The notes below the pieces were generated by a model. The model saw only the letters and a program-made list of their open reading frames with translations. It did not search any database and had not been told where the DNA came from. The position numbers were made by a program, and so were the translations under genes. A DNA stretch of 64,000 nt from the NCBI GenBank assembly GCA_964057225.1, contig OZ059894.1:22846476-22910475 (forward strand), read 5' to 3'. Positions 51,990 to 64,000 of the stretch are shown here, piece by piece (the stretch's first letter is position 1; every line of letters starts with the position of its first letter). Source of the DNA: Auanema rhodensis (lineage: Eukaryota; Nematoda; Chromadorea; Rhabditida; Rhabditidae).

Positions 51990-54900
51990 ATGTACACTCA
52001 ACATTGCTTCCAAAAACATTTTGACAAAAATTTTTTCGAAAAATTTCAGAATAATTTAGCAAAAAGTAGATGTTTTTAGATTTCTTTTTTCAAGGCAAAG
52101 ACGATGGTCAATGTTATTCAACGAAAAAATCAATTCTTCAGGGTGAAAATCGAGGATATAAGTGTGAACTTATATCAGTTGATATCTCGGTGCATTTTTA
52201 AGCTAGCGCAAATCTGATAACACAGATCGACGCAGCTTAAAAATCCGCATCGAATGCACTATACTACATTAAGAAACGCTTAATACAAAAATTAGTTATG
52301 ATCATTTGAAAAATGATGCATTAGTGTATGTTGAGTTTCCATGTACACTCAACATTGCTTCCAAAAACATTTTGACAAAAATTTTTTCGAAAAATTTCAG
52401 AATAATTTAGCAAAAAGTAGATGTTTTTAGATTCCATTTTTCAAGGCAAAGACGATGGACAATGTTATTCAACGAAAAAATCAATTCTTCAGGGTGAAAA
52501 TCGAGGATATAAGTGTGAACTTATATCAGTTGATATCTCGGTGCATTTTTAAGCTAGCGCAAATCTGATAACACAGATCGACGCAGCTTAACAATCCGCA
52601 TCGAATGCACTATACTACATTGAAAAACGCTTAATACAAAAATTAGTTATAATCGTTTGAAAAATGATGCATTAGTGTATGTTGAGTTTCCATGTACACT
52701 CAACATTGCTTCCAAAAACATTTTGACAAAAATTTTTTCGAAAAATTTTAGAATAATTTAGCAAAAAGTAGATGTTTTTAGATTCCTTTTTTCAAGGCAA
52801 AGACGATGGTCAATGTTATTCAACGAAAAAATCAATTCTTCAGGGTGAAAATCGAGGATATAAGTGTGAACTTATATCAGTTGATATCTCGGTGCATTTT
52901 TAAGCTAGCGCAAATCTGATAACACAGATCGACGCAGCTTAAAAATCCGCATCGAATGCACTATACTACATTAAGAAACGCTTAATACAAAAATTAGTTA
53001 TGATCGTTTGAAAAATGATGCATTAGTGTATGTTGAGTTTCCATGTACACTCAACATTGCTTCCAAAAACATTTTGACAAAAATTTTTTCGAAAAATTTC
53101 AGAATAATTCAGCAAAAAGTAGATGATTTTAGATTTCATTTTTCAAGGCAAAGACGATGGACAATGTTATTCAACGAAAAAATCAATTCTTCAGGGTGAA
53201 AATCGAGGATATAAGTGTGAACTTATATCAGTTGATATCTCGGTGCATTTTTAAGCTAGCGCAAATCTGATAACACAGATCGACGCAGCTTAAAAATCCG
53301 CATCGAATGCACTATACTACATTAAGAAACGCTTAATACAAAAATTAGTTATGATCGTTTGAAAAATGATGCATTAGTGTATGTTGAGTTTCCATGTACA
53401 CTCAACATTGCTTCCAAAAACATTTTGACAAAAATTTTTTCGAAAAATTTTAGAATAATTTAGCAAAAAGTAGATGTTTTTAGATTCCTTTTTTCAAGGC
53501 AAAGACGATGGACAATGTTATTCAACGAAAAAATCAATTCTTCAGGGTGAAAATCGAGGATATAAGTGTGAACTTATATCAGTTGATATCTCGGTGCATT
53601 TTTAAGCTAGCGCAAATCTGATAACACAGATCGACGCAGCTTAACAATCCGCATCGAATGCACTATACTACATTGAAAAACGCTTAATACAAAAATTAGT
53701 TATAATCGTTTGAAAAATGATGCATTAGTGTATGTTGAGTTTCCATGTACACTCAACATTGCTTCCAAAAACATTTTGACAAAAATTTTTTCGAAAAATT
53801 TTAGAATAATTTAGCAGAAAGTAGATGTTTTTAGATTCCTTTTTTCAAGGCAAAGACGATGGTCAATGTTATTCAACGAAAAAATCAATTCTTCAGGGTG
53901 AAAATCGAGGATATAAGTGTGAACTTATATCAGTTGATATCTCGGTGCATTTTTAAGCTAGCGCAAATCTGATAACACAGATCGACGCAGCTTAAAAATC
54001 CGCATCGAATGCACTATACTACATTAAGAAACGCTTAATACAAAAATTAGTTATGATCGTTTGAAAAATGATGCATTAGTGTATGTTGAGTTTCCATGTA
54101 CACTCAACATTGCTTCCAAAAACATTTTGACAAAAATTTTTTCGAAAAATTTCAGAATAATTCAGCAAAAAGTAGATGATTTTAGATTTCATTTTTCAAG
54201 GCAAAGACGATGGACAATGTTATTCAACGAAAAAATCAATTCTTCAGGGTGAAAATCGAGGATATAAGTGTGAACTTATATCAGTTGATATCTCGGTGCA
54301 TTTTTAAGCTAGCGCAAATCTGATAACACAGATCGACGCAGCTTAAAAATCCGCATCGAATGCACTATACTACATTAAGAAACGCTTAATACAAAAATTA
54401 GTTATGATCGTTTGAAAAATGATGCATTAGTGTATGTTGAGTTTCCATGTACACTCAACATTGCTTCCAAAAACATTTTGACAAAAATTTTTTCGAAAAA
54501 TTTTAGAATAATTTAGCAAAAAGTAGATGTTTTTAGATTCCTTTTTTCAAGGCAAAGACGATGGTCAATGTTATTCAACGAAAAAATCAATTCTTCAGGG
54601 TGAAAATCGAGGATATAAGTGTGAACTTATATCAGTTGATATCTCGGTGCATTTTTAAGCTAGCGCAAATCTGATAACACAGATCGACGCAGCTTAAAAA
54701 TCCGCATCGAATGCACTATACTACATTAAGAAACGCTTAATACAAAAATTAGTTATGATCGTTTGAAAAATGATGCATTAGTGTATGTTGAGTTTCCATG
54801 TACACTCAACATTGCTTCCAAAAACATTTTGACAAAAATTTTTTCGAAAAATTTCAGAATAATTCAGCAAAAAGTAGATGATTTTAGATTTCATTTTTCA

Positions 54901-55148
54901 AGGCAAAGACGATGGACAATGTTATTCAACGAAAAAATCAATTCTTCAGGGTGAAAATCGAGGATATAAGTGTGAACTTATATCAGTTGATATCTCGGTG
55001 CATTTTTAAGCTAGCGCAAATCTGATAACACAGATCGACGCAGCTTAAAAATCCGCATCGAATGCACTATACTACATTAAGAAACGCTTAATACAAAAAT
55101 TAGTTATGATCGTTTGAAAAATGATGCATTAGTGTATGTTGAGTTTCC
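51990..55148. repeat. G/N-variant block with 1,053- and 702-bp periods
   Basis: The units are G (51990), P hybrid (52341), G with AAATTTTAGAAT (52692), N' (53043), P hybrid (53394), G (53745), N' (54096), G (54447), N' (54798). N' has AATTCAGC, GATGATTTTA and GATTTCATTTTT but G/P-like GGACAATG, TCAATT and CTTAAAAATCC. The P hybrids at 52341 and 53394 share TTATAATCG and are 1,053 bp apart; G-N' at 53745 and 54447 are 702 bp apart. N' units show a 63-codon open frame, which I regard as accidental. Confidence 0.87.
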
Positions 55149-58100
55149 ATGTACACTCAACATTGCTTCCAAAAACATTTTGACAAAAATTTTTTCGAAA
55201 AATTTCAGAATAATTCAGCAAAAAGTAGATGATTTTAGATTCCATTTTTCCAGGCAAAGACGATGAACAATGTTATTCAACGAAAAAATTAATTCTTCAG
55301 GGTGAAAATCGAGGATATAAGTGTGAACTTATATCAGTTGATATCTCGGTGCATTTTTAAGCTAGCGCAAATCTGATAACACAGATCGACGCAGCTTAAC
55401 AATCCGCATCGAATGCACTATACTACATTGAAAAACGCTTAATACAAAAATTAGTTATGATCGTTTGAAAAATGATGCTTTAGTGTATGTTGAGTTTCCA
55501 TGTACACTCAACATTGCTTCCAAAAACATTTTGACAAAAATTTTTTCGAAAAATTTCAGAATAATTTAGCAAAAAGTAGATGTTTTTAGATTCCATTTTT
55601 CAAGGCAAAGACGATGGACAATGTTATTCAACGAAAAAATCAATTCTTCAGGGTGAAAATCGAGGATATAAGTGTGAACTTATATCAGTTGATATCTCGG
55701 TGCATTTTTAAGCTAGCGCAAATCTGATAACACAGATCGACGCAGCTTAAAAATCCGCATCGAATGCACTATACTACATTGAGAAACGATTAATACAAAA
55801 ATTAGTTATGATCGTTTGAAAAATGATGCATTAGTGTATGTTGAGTTTCCATGTACACTCAACATTGCTTCCAAAAACATTTTGACAAAAATTTTTTCGA
55901 AAAATTTCAGAATAATTTAGCAAAAAGTAGATGTTTTTAGATTCCATTTTTCAAGGCAAAGACGATGGACAATGTTATTCAACGAAAAAATCAATTCTTC
56001 AGGGTGAAAATCGAGGATATAAGTGTGAACTTATATCAGTTGATATCTCGGTGCATTTTTAAGCTAGCGCAAATCTGATAACACAGATCGACGCAGCTTA
56101 AAAATCCGCATCGAATGCACTATACTACATTAAGAAACGCTTAATACAAAAATTAGTTATGATCGTTTGAAAAATGATGCATTAGTGTATGTTGAGTTTC
56201 CATGTACACTCAACATTGCTTCCAAAAACATTTTGACAAAAATTTTTTCGAAAAATTTCAGAATAATTTAGCAAAAAGTAGATGTTTTTAGATTCCTTTT
56301 TTCAAGGCAAAGACGATGGTCAATGTTATTCAACGAAAAAATCAATTCTTCAGGGTGAAAATCGAGGATATAAGTGTGTACTTATATCAGTTGATATCTC
56401 GGTGCATTTTTAAGCTAGCGCAAATCTGATAACACAGATCGACGCAGCTTAAAAATCCGCATCGAATGCACTATACTACATTAAGAAACGCTTAATACAA
56501 AAATTAGTTATGATCGTTTGAAAAATGATGCATTAGTGTATGTTGAGTTTCCATGTACACTCAACATTGCTTCCAAAAACATTTTGACAAAAATTTTTTC
56601 GAAAAATTTCAGAATAATTTAGCAAAAAGTAGATGTTTTTAGATTCCATTTTTCAAGGCAAAGACGATGGACAATGTTATTCAACGAAAAAATCAATTCT
56701 TCAGGGTGAAAATCGAGGATATAAGTGTGAACTTATATCAGTTGATATCTCGGTGCATTTTTAAGCTAGCGCAAATCTGATAACACAGATCGACGCAGCT
56801 TAACAATCCGCATCGAATGCACTATACTACATTGAAAAACGCTTAATACAAAAATTAGTTATGATCGTTTGAAAAATGATGCATTAGTGTATGTTGAGTT
56901 TCCATGTACACTCAACATTGCTTCCAAAAACATTTTGACAAAAATTTTTTCGAAAAATTTTAGAATAATTTAGCAAAAAGTAGATGTTTTTAGATTCCTT
57001 TTTTCAAGGCAAAGACGATGGTCAATGTTATTCAACGAAAAAATCAATTCTTCAGGGTGAAAATCGAGGATATAAGTGTGAACTTATATCAGTTGATATC
57101 TCGGTGCATTTTTAAGCTAGCGCAAATCTGATAACACAGATCGACGCAGCTTAAAAATCCGCATCGAATGCACTATACTACATTAAGAAACGCTTAATAC
57201 AAAAATTAGTTATGATCGTTTGAAAAATGATGCATTAGTGTATGTTGAGTTTCCATGTACACTCAACATTGCTTCCAAAAACATTTTGACAAAAATTTTT
57301 TCGAAAAATTTCAGAATAATTCAGCAAAAAGTAGATGATTTTAGATTTCATTTTTCAAGGCAAAGACGATGGACAATGTTATTCAACGAAAAAATCAATT
57401 CTTCAGGGTGAAAATCGAGGATATAAGTGTGAACTTATATCAGTTGATATCTCGGTGCATTTTTAAGCTAGCGCAAATCTGATAACACAGATCGACGCAG
57501 CTTAAAAATCCGCATCGAATGCACTATACTACATTAAGAAACGCTTAATACAAAAATTAGTTATGATCGTTTGAAAAATGATGCATTAGTGTATGTTGAG
57601 TTTCCATGTACACTCAACATTGCTTCCAAAAACATTTTGACAAAAATTTTTTCGAAAAATTTCAGAATAATTCAGCAAAAAGTAGATGATTTTAGATTTC
57701 ATTTTTCAAGGCAAAGACGATGGACAATGTTATTCAACGAAAAAATCAATTCTTCAGGGTGAAAATCGAGGATATAAGTGTGAACTTATATCAGTTGATA
57801 TCTCGGTGCATTTTTAAGCTAGCGCAAATCTGATAACACAGATCGACGCAGCTTAAAAATCCGCATCGAATGCACTATACTACATTAAGAAACGCTTAAT
57901 ACAAAAATTAGTTATGATCGTTTGAAAAATGATGCATTAGTGTATGTTGAGTTTCCATGTACACTCAACATTGCTTCCAAAAACATTTTGACAAAAATTT
58001 TTTCGAAAAATTTCAGAATAATTCAGCAAAAAGTAGATGATTTTAGATTCCATTTTTCAAGGCAAAGACGATGAACAATGTTATTCAACGAAAAAATTAA

Positions 58101-58307
58101 TTCTTCAGGGTGAAAATCGAGGATATAAGTGTGAACTTATATCAGTTGATATCTCGGTGCATTTTTAAGCTAGCGCAAATCTGATAACACAGATCGACGC
58201 AGCTTAACAATCCGCATCGAATGCACTATACTACATTGAAAAACGCTTAATACAAAAATTAGTTATGATCGTTTGAAAAATGATGCATTAGTGTATGTTG
58301 AGTTTCC
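55149..58307. repeat. Mixed N/P/G block
   Basis: The order is N with CCAGGCAAAG (55149), P with AAACGATT (55500), P (55851), G3 with GTGTACTTAT (56202), P hybrid (56553), G with AAATTTTAGAAT (56904), N' (57255), N' (57606), N (57957). P hybrid-G-N' repeats the trimer order of 52341-53393. The doubled N' at 57255-57957 indicates a single-monomer duplication. Confidence 0.85.
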
Positions 58308-60413
58308 ATGTACACTCAACATTGCTTCCAAAAACATTTTGACAAAAATTTTTTCGAAAAATTTCAGAATAATTTAGCAAAAAGTAGATGTTTTTAGATT
58401 CCATTTTTCAAGGCAAAGACGATGGACAATGTTATTCAACGAAAAAATCAATTCTTCAGGGTGAAAATCGAGGATATAAGTGTGAACTTATATCAGTTGA
58501 TATCTCGGTGCATTTTTAAGCTAGCGCAAATCTGATAACACAGATCGACGCAGCTTAAAAATCCGCATCGAATGCACTATACTACATTGAGAAACGATTA
58601 ATACAAAAATTAGTTATGATCGTTTGAAAAATGATGCATTAGTGTATGTTGAGTTTCCATGTACACTCAACATTGCTTCCAAAAACATTTTGACAAAAAT
58701 TTTTTCGAAAAATTTCAGAATAATTTAGCAAAAAGTAGATGTTTTTAGATTTCTTTTTTCAAGGCAAAGACGATGGTCAATGTTATTCAACGAAAAAATC
58801 AATTCTTCAGGGTGAAAATCGAGGATATAAGTGTGTACTTATATCAGTTGATATCTCGGTGCATTTTTAAGCTAGCGCAAATCTGATAACACAGATCGAC
58901 GCAGCTTAAAAATCCGCATCGAATGCACTATACTACATTAAGAAACGCTTAATACAAAAATTAGTTATGATCGTTTGAAAAATGATGCATTAGTGTATGT
59001 TGAGTTTCCATGTACACTCAACATTGCTTCCAAAAACATTTTGACAAAAATTTTTTCGAAAAATTTCAGAATAATTTAGCAAAAAGTAGATGTTTTTAGA
59101 TTCCATTTTTCAAGGCAAAGACGATGGACAATGTTATTCAACGAAAAAATCAATTCTTCAGGGTGAAAATCGAGGATATAAGTGTGAACTTATATCAGTT
59201 GATATCTCGGTGCATTTTTAAGCTAGCGCAAATCTGATAACACAGATCGACGCAGCTTAAAAATCCGCATCGAATGCACTATACTACATTAAGAAACGCT
59301 TAATACAAAAATTAGTTATGATCGTTTGAAAAATGATGCATTAGTGTATGTTGAGTTTCCATGTACACTCAACATTGCTTCCAAAAACATTTTGACAAAA
59401 ATTTTTTCGAAAAATTTCAAAATAATTTAGCAAAAAGTAGATGTTTTTAGATTCCTTTTTTCAAGGCAAAGACGATGGACAATGTTATTCAACGAAAAAA
59501 TTAATTCTTCAGGGTGAAAATCGAGGATATAAGTGTGAACTTATATCAGTTGATATCTCGGTGCATTTTTAAGTTAGCGCAAATCTGATAACACAGATCG
59601 ACGAGGCTTAAAAATCCGCATCGAATGCACTATACTACATTAAGAAACGCTTAATACAAAAATTAGTTATGATCGTTTGAAAAATGATGCATTAGTGTAT
59701 GTTGAGTTTCCATGTACACTCAACATTGCTTCCAAAAACATTTTGACAAAAATTTTTTCGAAAAATTTCAGAATAATTCAGCAAAAAGTAGATGATTTTA
59801 GATTCCATTTTTCAAGGCAAAGACGATGAACATTGTTATTCAACGAAAAAATTAATTCTTCAGGGTGAAAATCGAGGATATAAGTGTGAACTTATATCAG
59901 TTGATATCTCGGTGCATTTTTAAGCTAGCGCAAATCTGATAACACAGATCGACGCAGCTTAAAAATCCGCATCGAATGCACTATACTACATTGAGAAACG
60001 ATTAATACAAAAATTAGTTATGATCGTTTGAAAAATGATGCATTAGTGTATGTTGAGTTTCCATGTACACTCAACATTGCTTCCAAAAACATTTTGACAA
60101 AAATTTTTTCGAAAAATTTCAAAATAATTTAGCAAAAAGTAGATGTTTTTAGATTTCTTTTTTCAAGGCAAAGACGATGGTCAATGTTATTCAACGAAAA
60201 AATCAATTCTTCAGGGTGAAAATCGAGGATATAAGTGTGTACTTATATCAGTTGATATCTCGGTGCATTTTTAAGCTAGCGCAAATCTGATAACACAGAT
60301 CGACGCAGCTTAAAAATCCGCATCGAATGCACTATACTACATTAAGAAACGCTTAATACAAAAATTAGTTATGATCGTTTGAAAAATGATGCATTAGTGT
60401 ATGTTGAGTTTCC
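58308..60413. repeat. Precursor-like block of the right-hand tetramer HOR
   Basis: The order is P with AAACGATT (58308), G with GATTTCTTTTTT and GTGTACTTAT (58659), P (59010), an A1-like unit with GTTAGC and GAGGC but ATTAAG (59361), an N hybrid with GAACATTG and AAACGATT (59712), and a G mosaic with CAAAAT and GTGTACTTAT (60063). P-G-P are the first three units of the tetramer that follows. The A1-like unit is isolated from the A1 cluster of the left third of the window. Confidence 0.83.
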
Positions 60414-61817
60414 ATGTACACTCAACATTGCTTCCAAAAACATTTTGACAAAAATTTTTTCGAAAAATTTCAGAATAATTTAGCAAAAAGTAGATGTTTT
60501 TAGATTCCATTTTTCAAGGTAAAGACGATGGACAATGTTATTCAACGAAAAAATCAATTCTTCAGGGTGAAAATCGAGGATATAAGTGTGAACTTATATC
60601 AGTTGATATCTCGGTGCATTTTTAAGCTAGCGCAAATCTGATAACACAGATCGACGCAGCTTAAAAATCCGCATCGAATGCACTATACTACATTGAGAAA
60701 CGATTAATACAAAAATTAGTTATGATCGTTTGAAAAATGATGCATTAGTGTATGTTGAGTTTCCATGTACACTCAACATTGCTTCCAAAAACATTTTGAC
60801 AAAAATTTTTTCGAAAAATTTCAGAATAATTTAGCAAAAAGTAGATGTTTTTAGATTTCTTTTTTCAAGGCAAAGACGATGGTCAATGTTATTCAACGAA
60901 AAAATCAATTCTTCAGGGTGAAAATCGAGGATATAAGTGTGTACTTATATCAGTTGATATCTCGGTGCATTTTTAAGCTAGCGCAAATCTGATAACACAG
61001 ATCGACGCAGCTTAAAAATCCGCATCGAATGCACTATACTACATTAAGAAACGCTTAATACAAAAATTAGTTATGATCGTTTGAAAAATGATGCATTAGT
61101 GTATGTTGAGTTTCCATGTACACTCAACATTGCTTCCAAAAACATTTTGACAAAAATTTTTTCGAAAAATTTCAGAATAATTTAGCAAAAAGTAGATGTT
61201 TTTAGATTCCATTTTTCAAGGCAAAGACGATGGACAATGTTATTCAACGAAAAAATCAATTCTTCAGGGTGAAAATCGAGGATATAAGTGTGAACTTATA
61301 TCAGTTGATATCTCGGTGCATTTTTAAGCTAGCGCAAATCTGATAACACAGATCGACGCAGCTTAAAAATCCGCATCGAATGCACTATACTACATTAAGA
61401 AACGCTTAATACAAAAATTAGTTATGATCGTTTGAAAAATGATGCATTAGTGTATGTTGAGTTTCCATGTACACTCAACATTGCTTCCAAAAACATTTTG
61501 ACAAAAATTTTTTCGAAAAATTTCAGAATAATTCAGCAAAAAGTAGATGATTTTAGATTCCATTTTTCAAGGCAAAGACGATGAACATTGTTATTCAACG
61601 AAAAAATTAATTCTTCAGGGTGAAAATCGAGGATATAAGTGTGAACTTATATCAGTTGATATCTCGGTGCATTTTTAAGCTAGCGCAAATCTGATAACAC
61701 AGATCGACGCAGCTTAACAATCCGCATCGAATGCACTATACTACATTGAAAAACGCTTAATACAAAAATTAGTTATGATCGTTTGAAAAATGATGCATTA
61801 GTGTATGTTGAGTTTCC
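60414..61817. repeat. 4-monomer HOR, copy 1 (P G P N, 1,404 bp)
   Basis: The units are P with AAGGTAAAG and AAACGATT (60414), G with GATTTCTTTTTT and GTGTACTTAT (60765), P with ATTAAG (61116), N with GAACATTG and CTTAACAA (61467). All diagnostic marks recur 1,404 bp downstream. I saw no difference between copies 1 and 2, so this is among the most recently amplified parts of the window. Confidence 0.93.
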
Positions 61818-63221
61818 ATGTACACTCAACATTGCTTCCAAAAACATTTTGACAAAAATTTTTTCGAAAAATTTCAGAATAATTTAGCAAAAAGTAGATG
61901 TTTTTAGATTCCATTTTTCAAGGTAAAGACGATGGACAATGTTATTCAACGAAAAAATCAATTCTTCAGGGTGAAAATCGAGGATATAAGTGTGAACTTA
62001 TATCAGTTGATATCTCGGTGCATTTTTAAGCTAGCGCAAATCTGATAACACAGATCGACGCAGCTTAAAAATCCGCATCGAATGCACTATACTACATTGA
62101 GAAACGATTAATACAAAAATTAGTTATGATCGTTTGAAAAATGATGCATTAGTGTATGTTGAGTTTCCATGTACACTCAACATTGCTTCCAAAAACATTT
62201 TGACAAAAATTTTTTCGAAAAATTTCAGAATAATTTAGCAAAAAGTAGATGTTTTTAGATTTCTTTTTTCAAGGCAAAGACGATGGTCAATGTTATTCAA
62301 CGAAAAAATCAATTCTTCAGGGTGAAAATCGAGGATATAAGTGTGTACTTATATCAGTTGATATCTCGGTGCATTTTTAAGCTAGCGCAAATCTGATAAC
62401 ACAGATCGACGCAGCTTAAAAATCCGCATCGAATGCACTATACTACATTAAGAAACGCTTAATACAAAAATTAGTTATGATCGTTTGAAAAATGATGCAT
62501 TAGTGTATGTTGAGTTTCCATGTACACTCAACATTGCTTCCAAAAACATTTTGACAAAAATTTTTTCGAAAAATTTCAGAATAATTTAGCAAAAAGTAGA
62601 TGTTTTTAGATTCCATTTTTCAAGGCAAAGACGATGGACAATGTTATTCAACGAAAAAATCAATTCTTCAGGGTGAAAATCGAGGATATAAGTGTGAACT
62701 TATATCAGTTGATATCTCGGTGCATTTTTAAGCTAGCGCAAATCTGATAACACAGATCGACGCAGCTTAAAAATCCGCATCGAATGCACTATACTACATT
62801 AAGAAACGCTTAATACAAAAATTAGTTATGATCGTTTGAAAAATGATGCATTAGTGTATGTTGAGTTTCCATGTACACTCAACATTGCTTCCAAAAACAT
62901 TTTGACAAAAATTTTTTCGAAAAATTTCAGAATAATTCAGCAAAAAGTAGATGATTTTAGATTCCATTTTTCAAGGCAAAGACGATGAACATTGTTATTC
63001 AACGAAAAAATTAATTCTTCAGGGTGAAAATCGAGGATATAAGTGTGAACTTATATCAGTTGATATCTCGGTGCATTTTTAAGCTAGCGCAAATCTGATA
63101 ACACAGATCGACGCAGCTTAACAATCCGCATCGAATGCACTATACTACATTGAAAAACGCTTAATACAAAAATTAGTTATGATCGTTTGAAAAATGATGC
63201 ATTAGTGTATGTTGAGTTTCC
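61818..63221. repeat. 4-monomer HOR, copy 2 (P G P N, 1,404 bp)
   Basis: The units P (61818), G (62169), P (62520), N (62871) carry the same marks as copy 1, including AAGGTAAAG near 61922 and GTGTACTTAT near 62344. Confidence 0.93.
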
Positions 63222-64000
63222 ATGTACACTCAACATTGCTTCCAAAAACATTTTGACAAAAATTTTTTCGAAAAATTTCAGAATAATTTAGCAAAAAGTA
63301 GATGTTTTTAGATTCCATTTTTCAAGGTAAAGACGATGGACAATGTTATTCAACGAAAAAATCAATTCTTCAGGGTGAAAATCGAGGATATAAGTGTGAA
63401 CTTATATCAGTTGATATCTCGGTGCATTTTTAAGCTAGCGCAAATCTGATAACACAGATCGACGCAGCTTAAAAATCCGCATCGAATGCACTATACTACA
63501 TTGAGAAACGATTAATACAAAAATTAGTTATGATCGTTTGAAAAATGATGCATTAGTGTATGTTGAGTTTCCATGTACACTCAACATTGCTTCCAAAAAC
63601 ATTTTGACAAAAATTTTTTCGAAAAATTTCAGAATAATTTAGCAAAAAGTAGATGTTTTTAGATTTCTTTTTTCAAGGCAAAGACGATGGTCAATGTTAT
63701 TCAACGAAAAAATCAATTCTTCAGGGTGAAAATCGAGGATATAAGTGTGTACTTATATCAGTTGATATCTCGGTGCATTTTTAAGCTAGCGCAAATCTGA
63801 TAACACAGATCGACGCAGCTTAAAAATCCGCATCGAATGCACTATACTACATTAAGAAACGCTTAATACAAAAATTAGTTATGATCGTTTGAAAAATGAT
63901 GCATTAGTGTATGTTGAGTTTCCATGTACACTCAACATTGCTTCCAAAAACATTTTGACAAAAATTTTTTCGAAAAATTTCAGAATAATTTAGCAAAAAG
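63222..64000. repeat. 4-monomer HOR, copy 3 cut by the window edge
   Basis: P with AAGGTAAAG and AAACGATT (63222), G with GTGTACTTAT (63573) and the first 77 bp of the next unit (63924) continue the 1,404-bp period, so the HOR goes on beyond 64000. Confidence 0.92.

Larger units (their letters stand above)
1..64000. repeat. Satellite DNA array, 351-bp monomer, head-to-tail across the whole window
   Basis: The marker ATGTACACTCAAC recurs 181 times in one orientation, from 325 to 63924. Of the 180 complete intervals, 164 are 351 bp, 12 are 352 bp (units at 4673, 5727, 8536, 9590, 9942, 15129, 16534, 17588, 18291, 19345, 19697 and 51287), one is 350 bp (28473) and three are 487 bp (676, 11347, 12887); the sum matches the distance exactly. 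No inverted unit, transposon, unique sequence or gene interrupts it. Monomers differ at a limited set of diagnostic sites. The 75-, 70- and 63-codon open frames recurring once per unit are chance readings of the repeat. Such arrays are characteristic of eukaryotic (peri)centromeric heterochromatin; that location is inference, since no flanking sequence is visible. The family is not one I recognise. Confidence 0.99.

Noticed and set aside
53008-53199. A 63-codon open frame in N' units and a few others (34755, 50199, 54061, 54763, 57220, 57571)
   Set aside because: It depends on single substitutions such as AATTCAGC or AATTTTGC for AATTTAGC removing a TAG stop. Its recurrence follows HOR copy number, not selection on protein.
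1-64000. CRISPR array
   Set aside because: The period is 351 bp and the whole unit repeats; there are no short repeats with unique spacers.
1-64000. LTR, transposon or rDNA spacer repeat
   Set aside because: There are no terminal repeats with target duplications, no coding domains, no rRNA sequence and no unique flank; all copies are in one orientation without interruption.
1-64000. Assignment to a named satellite family or species
   Set aside because: The length resembles several known 350-360-bp insect satellites, but I do not recognise the sequence; a database search is needed to decide.

Overview
This 64 kb window is one uninterrupted satellite-DNA array. Every base belongs to a head-to-tail tandem repeat of a 351-bp AT-rich monomer. 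I found no gene, RNA gene, transposon, CRISPR array, origin or unique spacer on either strand. Taking the phase marker ATGTACACTCAAC as monomer position 1 (first at 325, last at 63924), there are 180 complete intervals. By my reading 164 are exactly 351 bp, 12 are 352 bp, one is 350 bp and three are 487 bp. These add up exactly to the 63,599 bp between the first and last marker. The array enters and leaves the window in mid-monomer, so neither edge is seen.

The organism is a eukaryote: a long, homogeneous, one-orientation satellite with higher-order repeats (HORs) is typical of (peri)centromeric or other constitutive heterochromatin. The monomer at 325-675 is about 32.5% GC and has 12 CpGs, so CpG is not depleted. 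That argues against a heavily CpG-methylated vertebrate genome and fits an insect or other invertebrate, but I do not recognise the satellite family and name no species. The 351-bp length is about two nucleosome repeats and lies in the range of known long insect satellites.

Monomers fall into recurring types set by linked variants. T: CATAAT, GACATTG, ACCACATTGAG. C: GTTTTCAG, CCTTTTCTC, GTCAATG. G: CCTTTTTTC, GTCAATG; subtypes are G1 (GGTTTA, GAGGC, CTATAT), G2 (CTACATTGAG) and G3 (CTACATTAAG). A: CAAAAT, GACAATG, TTAATT; subtypes are A1 (GTTAGC with GAGGC), A2 (GTTAGC with ATTAAG), A3 (GCTTGATA) and A4 (GCTCAATA). K: ACTAGATGTTTTCAG plus a T7 run, 352 bp; K1 ends ATTGAG, K2 ends ATTAAG. P: CCATTTTT, GACAATG, TCAATT. 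N: AATTCAGC, GATGATTTTA, GAACAATG, CTTAACAA. Marker strings overlap the type boundary in places.

Layout: 1-2215 is a T/C block with a 487-bp compound unit. 2216-9941 holds two copies of an 11-monomer, 3,863-bp HOR. 10294-13373 holds two copies of a 1,540-bp HOR that contains the same compound-unit junction. 13066-15204 repeats 855-2993 at an offset of 12,211 bp. 15129-20048 is built from K-A-G modules, including a 5-mer repeat. 20049-22856 is the transition from A/G to P units. 22857-30226 is P/N-rich with a 7-mer repeat. 30227-37246 is mosaic and contains a third T-C-G1-G2 module. 37598-41458 is a P-G3-A4 trimer HOR (1,053 bp). 41459-49531 is N/P and G3/A4 dimer blocks, part of them duplicated 5,967 bp apart. 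49532-51989 is a patch of diverged monomers. 51990-60413 is mixed P/G/N units. 60414-64000 is a 4-mer HOR (1,404 bp) that continues past the window.

There are no genes to work together. The organised biology is structural: conserved inverted repeats in each monomer, long nearly invariant stretches beside clustered variable sites, and several HOR periods made by nested amplification. All monomer typing was done by eye at diagnostic sites; a full alignment could change individual labels.
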